From Dehalococcoidales bacterium (GTDB taxonomy: Bacteria > Chloroflexota > Dehalococcoidia > Dehalococcoidales > UBA5760): 12,447 bases of DNA. The DNA is taken from contig JAQUOC010000032.1 in NCBI GenBank assembly GCA_028717305.1, positions 1 through 12,447 of the forward strand, in the 5' to 3' direction. The notes under the pieces are model-generated. The model had not been told where the DNA came from. It searched no databases and worked only from the letters and a program-made list of their open reading frames with translations. The position numbers were made by a program, and so were the translations under genes. This document shows positions 6,888 to 12,447 of this stretch, one piece after another (the stretch's first letter is position 1; each line of letters opens with the position of its first letter).

Positions 6888-7013
6888 CTACCGGTTAGCC
6901 GCATAGCATCAAAGGTCTGCTTATTGGTTTGTTCCATAATCTACGGCGGGTTGAAAATCCATGACAGGATTCTTTGTCACTAATTCTTGCTATTTATATA
7001 CGGTGGGTATTTT

Positions 7014-8057
7014 ATGAGAACCGGTGACTTTGACTATCACCTGCCCCCGGCGCTTATTGCTCAGACTCCTCTTGAGCCCAGAGACCATTCGCAACTCATG
7101 GTAGTTGAACGAAGCACTGCTTCCTTAAGCCATCGCAGCTTCTTTGAAATAACGGATTATCTGCGTAGCGGCGATGTACTGGTCTTTAACGATAGCCGTG
7201 TTATCCCCGCCCGCCTTAGTGCCAGAAAAGCTGATACCGGCGGACGGTTGGAGATTCTACTTCTACGCCAGCTCGATCCCCGGGTCTGGGAAGCACTGGT
7301 CAGACCGGCCAAGCGAACCAGAGTCGGCAGCATGCTGGAGATAATAGCTAATACCACAGCCGTTAAAGAGCAGAAAAACGTTGTTGCCGAGGTAATTAAA
7401 ATAAGAGAGGACGGGATACGTGTAATAAGCTTCTCCGATGGGATGACCCCTGAGGGAATAGGAGAAATCCCGCTACCACCCTATATCCATGTACCGCTGA
7501 GTAATCCAGGACGCTACCAAACAGTATATGCCGATGCCGCCGGGAGTGTGGCTGCACCCACCGCGGGTTTACATTTTACCCCCGGGCTGATTGACCGGAT
7601 CAGGAGCAAGGGAGCGCATTGTCTTTTTACCACCCTGCATGTCGGCCTTGATACCTTCCTGCCGGTGCGAGAGATCAGTCCGCTTGAACATAAGATACAC
7701 CGGGAATACGGGATCCTGGGCGGGAAGACCGCCAGTAAGCTCACTCTGGCTAAGAAGGAAGGCCGCCGCATCATATGTGTGGGCACGACAACAGTACGAT
7801 TGATCGAAGCGGCTGCTCAGGCGAGCAAACTGCCTTTAGTACAGCCGTTTCAGGGCTGGGTAGATCTGTTCATCTTACCGGGATACCGGTTCCAGATGGT
7901 TGATGCTCTGATTACCAACTTTCACCTGCCCCGGTCGACACTGCTGATGCTGGTGACTGCCTTTACCGGTAAAGATGTTATCAAACATGCCTATCGAGAA
8001 GCTATAGCCCGGCAGTACCGCTTCTACAGCTTTGGTGATGCCATGTTAATACTGTGA
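7014..8057 (+). CDS. queA: S-adenosylmethionine:tRNA ribosyltransferase-isomerase QueA
   Basis: This is the third-to-last enzyme of queuosine synthesis. It transfers and isomerises the ribosyl group of S-adenosylmethionine onto preQ1 already in tRNA at position 34, making epoxyqueuosine. The 347 residues match the family length. Conserved blocks in order: LPPALIAQTPLEPRDHSQL (10-28), VLVFNDSRVIPARL (55-68), GGRLEILLL (76-84), PTAGLHFT (182-189), HKIHREYG, TTTVRLIEAAA and ITNFHLPRSTLLMLV near the end. I chose the ATG at 7014 because MRTGDFDYHLPP aligns with the usual QueA start and GGTGGG lies 7 bases upstream; an in-frame TTG at 6987 adds nine unlikely residues. queH follows after 30 bases, so the two probably form one operon with successive steps. 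Confidence 0.97.
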   Translation: MRTGDFDYHLPPALIAQTPLEPRDHSQLMVVERSTASLSHRSFFEITDYLRSGDVLVFNDSRVIPARLSARKADTGGRLEILLLRQLDPRVWEALVRPAKRTRVGSMLEIIANTTAVKEQKNVVAEVIKIREDGIRVISFSDGMTPEGIGEIPLPPYIHVPLSNPGRYQTVYADAAGSVAAPTAGLHFTPGLIDRIRSKGAHCLFTTLHVGLDTFLPVREISPLEHKIHREYGILGGKTASKLTLAKKEGRRIICVGTTTVRLIEAAAQASKLPLVQPFQGWVDLFILPGYRFQMVDALITNFHLPRSTLLMLVTAFTGKDVIKHAYREAIARQYRFYSFGDAMLIL

Positions 8058-8087
8058 GAAAATAGCCGTTGGTTGGAGTCTGAAAGT

Positions 8088-8618
8088 ATGAGAATAGTGC
8101 TGCATATATGTTGCGGTGTCTGTGCCGCGGGAGCTGTCGAGAGATTATCCGGGGAAGGGCATCAAGTCCTCGGCTTCTTCTATAATCCCAACATCCACCC
8201 TGAAGCGGAGTATCAGAGAAGATTGGCGGCTGTCCGTATCGTGGCCCGAGAGCTCGATTTTCCCTTCGAGGCACCTCCTTTTAATCCGCAAGAGTGGTCA
8301 GCAGCAGCCGGTCATCTGGGCGATGAGCCTGAGGGCGGCCGGAGATGTGAAATCTGCTTCAGGATCAGACTCAAGAAGACCTATCTCTATATGAAACATT
8401 GTGGTTACGATGCCTTTACGACTACGCTTACCATAAGTCCCCATAAGTCTGCCGATGTGATCAATAGGGTGGGATTGGAGATTGGAGGAGACCGGTTTTT
8501 AGTCCGGGATCTTAAGAAGAAAGACGGCTTCAGGCAGGCTATTGAGATGGCTAAAAAATCGGGCCTCTACCGGCAGGATTACTGCGGATGTGCCTACAGT
8601 ATCAAAGGAAAGCGATAA
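8088..8618 (+). CDS. queH: Epoxyqueuosine reductase QueH
   Basis: This enzyme reduces epoxyqueuosine in tRNA to queuosine, the last step of the pathway. It is the cobalamin-independent counterpart of QueG. The 176 residues carry the former DUF208 signatures: HICCGVC with cysteines at 8, 9 and 12; YNPNIHP (32-38); RRCEICFRIRL with cysteines at 87 and 90; FTTTLTISPHK (110-120); LKKKDGFRQ (142-150); and YRQDYCGCAYS with cysteines at 166 and 168. The cysteine pairs are expected to hold the iron-sulfur cluster. The ATG at 8088 has GGAG 9 bases upstream; a TTG at 8073 overlaps that site and is unlikely. It follows queA by 30 bases and ends 5 bases from the opposing yhhQ stop. Confidence 0.96.
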   Translation: MRIVLHICCGVCAAGAVERLSGEGHQVLGFFYNPNIHPEAEYQRRLAAVRIVARELDFPFEAPPFNPQEWSAAAGHLGDEPEGGRRCEICFRIRLKKTYLYMKHCGYDAFTTTLTISPHKSADVINRVGLEIGGDRFLVRDLKKKDGFRQAIEMAKKSGLYRQDYCGCAYSIKGKR

Positions 8619-8623
8619 TAAAA

Positions 8624-9343
8624 CTAATTAAGGTCAGCAGTAGCCTCTTTGGCCAGCACCGTATTGCTTAATCGCTTGGCCAGATAGATGAACGGGGTAT
8701 CGATAACCGCAACAAAGAGCTTGATGAAGTAGGTCGAGGCCAGTATCTGAAGCCAGGTACTGCTATCGAAAACTCCCCAGAGAGCTATCGTACAGAAGAT
8801 CGCGCTGTCAATCGCCTGAGAGACCATGGTCGAAGCGTTGTTCCTCAGCCAGAGAAACCTCCCTCTAGTCTTTCTTTTCCAGAAGAGAAAAGCCCAGATA
8901 TCGTGGTGCTGGGAAACGAGGTAGGCAGTCATGCTGCCGGCGGCAATCCGGGGCATCAGGCTGAAAATGGTCTGCAGAGCTCCTTGTGAGAAATCCGATG
9001 CATGGGGAATGAACTTCAGGCCGAACTGCATCCACAGCGTCATCAGCGCCATCCCGATGAAGCCAAGCCACACGCCGCGCCGGGCTGCTTTCTTACCGTA
9101 CACCTCGGTCAATATGTCAGTAGCAAAGAAGATACCGCCGTAGAGTATATTGCCCAACGTCGAGACAAATCCGAATACCTCGACCGTTTTCAAAACTTGA
9201 ATATTGGCCGTGATCACTGCGGCAACTATGATAGCGTAAAGCCCCTGTCGGCCGAAGAAGCGGAAAACGAGGACTATAATGCCGAGGTTGGCGAAGACAA
9301 AGCCGATCCAGAGCAGGCTGTTGAAGAGATTCGCGGAGTCCAT
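8624..9343 (-). CDS. yhhQ: YhhQ-type queuosine precursor transporter (VUT family)
   Basis: This is a 239-residue integral membrane protein with about six hydrophobic segments. It matches COG1738 (VUT/YhhQ): ATDILTEVYGKKAARRGVW (about 74-92) is the family signature between helices, and the C-terminal part has the conserved RNNAS...QAIDS arrangement followed by FIKLFVAVIDTPFIYLAKR. E. coli YhhQ imports preQ0/preQ1, and homologues take up queuine-type bases. Given the neighbouring tgt, queA and queH, import of a 7-deazaguanine precursor is the natural role here, but the exact substrate cannot be read from sequence. It starts 19 bases after the tgt stop with AAGGAAG upstream, so tgt and yhhQ are probably co-transcribed. 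Confidence 0.93.
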   Translation of the reverse strand: MDSANLFNSLLWIGFVFANLGIIVLVFRFFGRQGLYAIIVAAVITANIQVLKTVEVFGFVSTLGNILYGGIFFATDILTEVYGKKAARRGVWLGFIGMALMTLWMQFGLKFIPHASDFSQGALQTIFSLMPRIAAGSMTAYLVSQHHDIWAFLFWKRKTRGRFLWLRNNASTMVSQAIDSAIFCTIALWGVFDSSTWLQILASTYFIKLFVAVIDTPFIYLAKRLSNTVLAKEATADLN

Positions 9344-9362
9344 TTCAATCTTCCTTCGGGCT

Positions 9363-10481
9363 CTATTTTACACTCTTCCGGTTACGGGCAACCAGCCACT
9401 TTTTCTTCTGGGCGAGACGCGTCTTTTCGTCGGTAGGCTCATAACCGGCCATAAAGGTACCCCGAAAACTTTCAAAGTTGTCGCTGGTGATTGCATTCCT
9501 TATTTCCTGCATCAACCGATTCATGAAGCTCAGGTTATGAATGGTAGCCAGCCGATATGCCAGCATTTCACGGCATTTGAAGAGGTGATGCAGGTAGCCG
9601 GCGGAGAAATTGCGGCAGGCATAGCAGTCGCAATCAGGATCAAAGGGGGCTTCTACCTGTCTATAGGCAGCGTTACGAATATTACGTCTGCCCTGTCTGG
9701 TAAAGAGGGCGCCTTTCCGCGCTACCTGGGTGGGCAGGGCACTATCGAAGATATCAATTCCCCTGGCGACAGCCTCGATAATATCCTCCGGAGAACCGAT
9801 ACCCATAAGATATCTCGGCTTGTCGGAAGGTAGCTGAGCTGATGTGTTTTCGACCATGGCCAGCGTTAGTTCCTTGGGCTCTCCCAGGCTCAGGCCGCCG
9901 ATGGCGTAGCCGGCAAACCCCAGCGCCGTCAGCCGGTTTGCCGACCGGTGACGCAGCTCGGGATATAGCCCTCCTTGTACGATAGCAAAGAGGGTCTGAT
10001 CTTTACGGGTCTGTGACCTCTGGCATATCTCAGCCCACCGGTGCGTTCGCTCCGTTGCCTGTTCGATCGCTTCAAATGAATCCGTGGGTGACGGACATTC
10101 GTCAAGTACCATTATGATATCCGCCCCCAGCGATTCCTGGAACTGAATTGCTGACTGAGGCGTAATCAGGTGCTGGCTGCCGTCGATATGGGAGCGAAAC
10201 AGAGCTCCTTTGTCGTCGACGTTACGGAGCCGGGACAGGCTGAATATCTGATATCCCCCGCTGTCGGTAAGTATCGCCCTCTCCCAGGACATAAACCGGT
10301 GCAACCCGCCCATTTTCTCAATGACTTCGATTCCCGGTCTCAGATAGAGGTGGTAGGTATTGGCCAGCACCATATTTACTCCCATCTGTCTTAACTCCTG
10401 GGGAGCTATTGTTTTGACTGTGGCCTGACTGCCTACCGGTGCGAAGACCGGCGTCGGAACCACCCCGTGTGGTGTCATCAA
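9363..10481 (-). CDS. tgt: tRNA-guanine transglycosylase Tgt, with an ambiguous start
   Basis: Tgt exchanges guanine 34 of GUN-anticodon tRNAs for preQ1. From the TTG at 10481 it has 372 residues. TDSGGYQIFSL (72-82) includes the general acid/base Asp 73, and GIDIFDSALPT (241-251) the nucleophile Asp 246. DPDCDCYAC (281-289) with His 315 (TIHNL) makes the zinc site. IVQGGL and YAIGGLSLGEPK are also canonical. Where E. coli Tgt has the PTRNARNG loop, this one reads PTQVARKG. The usual N-terminal strand and ARxGxL segment that precede TPHG lie outside this start, but are encoded in frame upstream to 10550 with no ATG, GTG or TTG. The true start may therefore be an ATA near 10547-10550 (described separately). 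It is upstream of yhhQ in the same operon and downstream of livF. Confidence 0.95.
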   Translation of the reverse strand: MMTPHGVVPTPVFAPVGSQATVKTIAPQELRQMGVNMVLANTYHLYLRPGIEVIEKMGGLHRFMSWERAILTDSGGYQIFSLSRLRNVDDKGALFRSHIDGSQHLITPQSAIQFQESLGADIIMVLDECPSPTDSFEAIEQATERTHRWAEICQRSQTRKDQTLFAIVQGGLYPELRHRSANRLTALGFAGYAIGGLSLGEPKELTLAMVENTSAQLPSDKPRYLMGIGSPEDIIEAVARGIDIFDSALPTQVARKGALFTRQGRRNIRNAAYRQVEAPFDPDCDCYACRNFSAGYLHHLFKCREMLAYRLATIHNLSFMNRLMQEIRNAITSDNFESFRGTFMAGYEPTDEKTRLAQKKKWLVARNRKSVK

Positions 10482-10550
10482 CTCACCGGTCCGGGCAGAA
10501 CTACCGGAGCCGGTTTTAATGAGACGAAAGCTATCAGCACTGCTTATTAT
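10482..10550 (-). other. In-frame N-terminal extension of tgt lacking a standard start codon
   Basis: The reading frame of tgt stays open upstream of 10481 to a TAA at 10563-10565. Translated, these 23 codons give a segment including SFRLIKTGSGSSARTGEL, which matches the conserved Tgt N-terminus (F-x-L ... ARxGxL before TPHG). None of the codons is ATG, GTG or TTG. Two ATA codons (10550 and 10547) sit 5 and 8 bases after AGGGGG, which could pair with the anti-Shine-Dalgarno sequence through one G-U wobble. So an AUA start, or an ATG-to-ATA change in the strain or assembly, fits best. An alternative is a frameshift in the G5 run at 10556-10560 joining a TTG at 10602. Confidence 0.75.
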
Positions 10551-10604
10551 CCCGTCCCCCTGTTAAGCTATCCGTTAAACCAAAGGTTATTACTGAATAC
10601 AAGA

Positions 10605-10657
10605 GTGCTCCTCTACCGGAGAAATTAATTAAGGTAAATCTCTCAGTATCGGAGCAC
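10605..10657 (-). promoter_or_regulatory. Strong 53-nt RNA hairpin between livF and tgt
   Basis: Read as minus-strand RNA, the arms are: 7 bp (GUGCUCC/GGAGCAC), a symmetric GA/GA internal loop able to form tandem G.A pairs, 5 bp (UACUG/CGGUA, one G-U), a bulged A, and 4 bp (GAGA/UCUC), closed by a 16-nt AU-rich loop. That is 16 base pairs. On the plus strand the internal loop becomes UC/UC and the G-U becomes A.C, so the structure favours the minus strand, the direction of tgt. The 3' arm contains GAGGAG, a potential ribosome binding site 5 bases before the TTG at 10602. The tail (UCUUGUAUU) is only moderately U-rich, so this may be a weak terminator of liv or a leader of tgt. Confidence 0.55.
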
Positions 10658-10698
10658 CCGGGTCTATTGATATTATTGCGGTATTACGGACGGTAGTA

Positions 10699-11400
10699 TT
10701 ATTCGCCGAAGTAGGCTTCCCTGATGTAGTCTTCCTTACCCAGCTCTTCGGCGGTACCTGATGCGGTTATGGCCCCCCGCTCCAGAATGTGTATCGTCTC
10801 GGCATGCTCGATGGTAAAGCTGGCATTCTGCTCGGCAATAAGGATGGTAAACCCTGTCTTTTTCAAGCTTCGTACCGCCTCGGATATATGACCGATAACA
10901 ATAGGAGCCAGGCCGAGAGTGGGCTCATCCAGTAATATCAGCTTGGGTTCCAGCATAAATGCTCTTCCCAGCGCGAGCATCTGCCGTTCCCCACCGCTTA
11001 AGGTATCCGCCTGCTGCTTCTGGCGTTCCTCAAGCCGGGGGAACAGTTCGAAGACGTTGTTGAGATTCTTTTCAATGTTGTTCCGGTTCAGGTAGGCTCC
11101 TACCATCAGGTTATCCTTAACGCTCATACCGGGGAATATGCTGCCCCTCTCCGGAGCATAACCGACCTTTCGTTTGACGATCTCCCGGGGAGGCAGTTTA
11201 CGCAGCGACTCACCGTTAAAGATAATCTCACCGCGCCAGTCGGTTATGCCGAGGATGGAGTCTAACAGCGTCGTCTTACCGGCGCCGTTAGAGCCGATTA
11301 TTCCGACACATTTTCCCTCGTCGATGCTGAAGGAAACGTTGCTTATGGCGCACGCCTTACCATAGTAAACCTCGAGGTCTTTCACTTCCAGAAAAGCCAT
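10699..11400 (-). CDS. livF: Branched-chain amino-acid ABC transporter ATP-binding protein LivF
   Basis: This is a cytosolic ATPase subunit that pairs with LivG beneath the LivH/LivM permease to drive uptake of leucine, isoleucine, valine or related hydrophobic amino acids. The 233 residues contain Walker A GSNGAGKTT (36-44), the LivF-type Q-loop region YAPERGSIFPGMSV (81-94, with Glu in place of Gln as in many LivF), signature LSGGERQ (134-140), Walker B LILLDEP (154-160) and AEQN in place of the H-loop (189-192), also typical of LivF. GAGGAG upstream of the ATG at 11400 fixes the start. It follows livG by 58 bases; that gap contains a small inverted repeat next to the ribosome binding site. 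The actual substrate cannot be told from the ATPase. Confidence 0.95.
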   Translation of the reverse strand: MAFLEVKDLEVYYGKACAISNVSFSIDEGKCVGIIGSNGAGKTTLLDSILGITDWRGEIIFNGESLRKLPPREIVKRKVGYAPERGSIFPGMSVKDNLMVGAYLNRNNIEKNLNNVFELFPRLEERQKQQADTLSGGERQMLALGRAFMLEPKLILLDEPTLGLAPIVIGHISEAVRSLKKTGFTILIAEQNASFTIEHAETIHILERGAITASGTAEELGKEDYIREAYFGE

Positions 11401-11413
11401 CTGTGCATCTCCT

Positions 11414-11441
11414 CTTCACTACCCTTATTGCCATCGTGAAG
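11414..11441 (-). repeat. Inverted repeat in the livG-livF gap, next to the livF ribosome binding site
   Basis: Perfect 6-base arms CTTCAC and GTGAAG are separated by 16 bases. The 3' arm on the minus strand abuts the GAGGAG ribosome binding site of livF (11409-11414). A hairpin here could tune livF translation, but the arms are short and chance is a fair explanation. Confidence 0.3.
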
Positions 11442-11458
11442 CCTGGTTCCGGGTACTA

Positions 11459-12187
11459 TTACATGCCGAAATATGCTTTCTTGACTTTTGTATCATGGGC
11501 AATTTCTTCATAGGTACCTTCGGCGATGAGGTGGCCGAACTGAATAACCACCGCCCTGTCTATCACCGCGGCCAGGGCCTTCAGGTCATGGCTGACGACT
11601 ATGAAGACCAGCCCGCCTTTCTTTTTCTCCATCAGGAGTTCGGTTAGCTCGTTGATCTCGTGAACGGTCAAACCGGCGAAAATCTCATCGAGCATAATAA
11701 GTTTGGGATCAGTCGCAATCGCCTTGGCCAGCTCAACCCGGCGCAGGTCACCCAGTGATAGCTCATGAGGGTATTTCATAAGGCGGTCCTTCAAGCCAAC
11801 CCCGATGCCGATCTGCTCCACCTCTTCAATATTCTTCTTGCGTCCTCTCAGGCATTTGGTAATGCTATCCGGTACGGTGCTGATACGGAGGTCCTCGATA
11901 ACCGGCAAGTCATGATACGGCCGCGGTATCTGATACGTCCGCGCAATACCCAGTTTCACTCTCTGGTAGGTTTCCAGAGAGCCGATATCCTGCCCCTTGA
12001 AAGAGATTTGCCCGGTATCAGGTTTATAGTCTCCCATAATCAAGTTAAAGGTAGTTGTCTTACCGGCGCCGTTAGGCCCCATCAAACCCAGAATCTCGCC
12101 GTCATCGACATGGAAGTTAAGGTCGTTTACGGCGACGACACCGCCGAATTTCTTGGTAAGCCCCTTCACCTCAAGCAACCTGGTCAT
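11459..12187 (-). CDS. livG: Branched-chain amino-acid ABC transporter ATP-binding protein LivG
   Basis: This is the second ATPase subunit of the Liv transporter. The 242 residues show Walker A GPNGAGKTT (37-45), a Q-loop with Gln 86 (RTYQIPRP, as in other LivG), a signature region LSLGDLRRVELAKA (143-156), Walker B LIMLDEI (163-169) and H-loop His 200 (VVSHDLKAL). The signature departs from LSGGQ/LSYGQ in having Leu and Asp (LSLGD), a mild oddity that does not argue against function. I chose the ATG at 12187 because the in-frame GTG at 12196 overlaps the AGGAGGTG ribosome binding site. The first 17 bases overlap the end of livM, which points to translational coupling. Confidence 0.95.
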   Translation of the reverse strand: MTRLLEVKGLTKKFGGVVAVNDLNFHVDDGEILGLMGPNGAGKTTTFNLIMGDYKPDTGQISFKGQDIGSLETYQRVKLGIARTYQIPRPYHDLPVIEDLRISTVPDSITKCLRGRKKNIEEVEQIGIGVGLKDRLMKYPHELSLGDLRRVELAKAIATDPKLIMLDEIFAGLTVHEINELTELLMEKKKGGLVFIVVSHDLKALAAVIDRAVVIQFGHLIAEGTYEEIAHDTKVKKAYFGM

Positions 12188-12447
12188 ACTGCACACCTCC
12201 TCTCCGCTTCATTCTGAACCATGCTGCTATGTCATGAGCCATCCCGTAGAATCCGCCGGGTCTGAAATAGACTATCGCCAGCGCCACCAGTGAGTAGGCC
12301 ATAAACCGCCAGGCCCCTTCCAGTAAGGTGCGGGTGCTTTCCGTAAAGAAGGTGATGAAGTAGCCTCCGAAGATAGGCCCGATGATAGAACCCATGCCAC
12401 CGACTACCGGGGAAACGATTATATTGAGCAGGAAAATGTAGTCGAAA
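12171..12447 (-). CDS. livM: Branched-chain amino-acid ABC transporter permease LivM, C-terminal part
   Basis: An open frame enters from the right edge and stops at 12171 (TGA), giving the last 92 residues of a membrane permease. The visible part includes YIFLLNIIVSPVVGGMGSIIGP, the conserved cytoplasmic coupling region of LivM, then a Gly-rich turn (IFGGYF), one hydrophobic segment (LVALAIVYFRPGGF) and a basic C-terminal tail. LivM proteins are usually about 300-350 residues, so roughly three quarters lies outside. The ATG at 12395 is internal and not the start. The gene overlaps livG by 17 bases, giving the usual livM-livG-livF order; livH and the binding protein are expected upstream beyond the window. 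Confidence 0.92.
   Translation of the reverse strand, partial: FDYIFLLNIIVSPVVGGMGSIIGPIFGGYFITFFTESTRTLLEGAWRFMAYSLVALAIVYFRPGGFYGMAHDIAAWFRMKRRGGVQYDQVA

Noticed and set aside
6974..7002. TTGTCA-17-TATACG as a queA promoter
   Set aside because: The spacing is ideal, but transcription would start about 6 bases before the ATG, excluding the GGTGGG ribosome binding site. Not convincing enough to list.
6987..7013. Upstream TTG start for queA
   Set aside because: It adds nine residues not seen in the family and places the likely ribosome binding site inside the gene; the ATG at 7014 aligns with QueA N-termini.
9279..9833. Plus-strand open frame of 184 codons opposite tgt and yhhQ
   Set aside because: It is antisense to two well-conserved genes; the frame is open because of codon bias in the real genes.
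11765..12217. Plus-strand open frame of 150 codons opposite livG
   Set aside because: It is antisense to livG with all ABC motifs intact; no independent support.
1..12447. CRISPR array, tRNA, rRNA, insertion sequence or phage genes
   Set aside because: No regularly spaced repeats, tRNA-like cloverleaf sequence, transposase or integrase motifs, or terminal inverted repeats were seen on either strand.

Overview
The window looks like chromosomal DNA of an anaerobic bacterium of the Chloroflexota, most probably a Dehalococcoidia-like lineage. This is an inference from three things: moderate GC content, the run of short zinc-ribbon membrane proteins, and a minimal queuosine gene set next to a branched-chain amino-acid ABC transporter. 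No 16S rRNA, tRNA, phage, transposase or CRISPR sequence is present to confirm it. The content is mostly ordinary chromosomal genes, with one stretch (1-4813) of poorly characterised envelope-related genes.

Left part (1-2499, minus strand): two exported-protein genes lie 8 bp apart. The first is a large secreted protein. Behind its signal peptide it has a domain I do not recognise, a thrombospondin type-3-like calcium-binding motif, two immunoglobulin-like domains, a cysteine-rich linker, and a C-terminal domain carrying the His-Gly and Ala-Cys-x-Ser signatures of clan CD (caspase/CHAT/gingipain-like) cysteine peptidases. The second gene is cut by the window edge and encodes another signal-bearing protein of unknown function. 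A good sigma-70-like promoter precedes the pair. The 2500-2823 intergenic region separates them from a rightward cluster.

Zinc-ribbon cluster (2824-4813, plus strand): three consecutive genes share an almost identical N-terminal CxxC/CxxC zinc ribbon. Each joins it to a different body: a DUF4870/UPF0132-type membrane domain, a TM2 domain, and a soluble domain that may be PH-like. The first and third genes even share an identical 18-nt block across the ribosome binding site and start codon.

Middle (4988-6887): a DUF72 (YecE-like) gene and a COG0731-type radical SAM gene are divergently arranged across a short promoter region.

Queuosine locus (7014-10481, possibly to 10550): queA and queH on the plus strand converge, with a 5-bp gap, on yhhQ and tgt on the minus strand. 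Together they would import a 7-deazaguanine precursor (YhhQ), insert it into tRNA (Tgt), add the cyclopentane epoxide (QueA) and reduce the epoxide (QueH). The de novo genes queC/D/E/F are not in the window. The tgt gene is odd: its conserved N-terminus is readable in frame for 23 codons upstream of the first usable start codon, but that stretch has no ATG, GTG or TTG. A strong 53-nt hairpin with a tandem G.A internal loop lies just upstream.

Right end (10699-12447, minus strand): livF, livG and the C-terminal part of livM form a branched-chain (or hydrophobic) amino-acid ABC transporter operon that continues beyond the window. livM and livG overlap by 17 bp.
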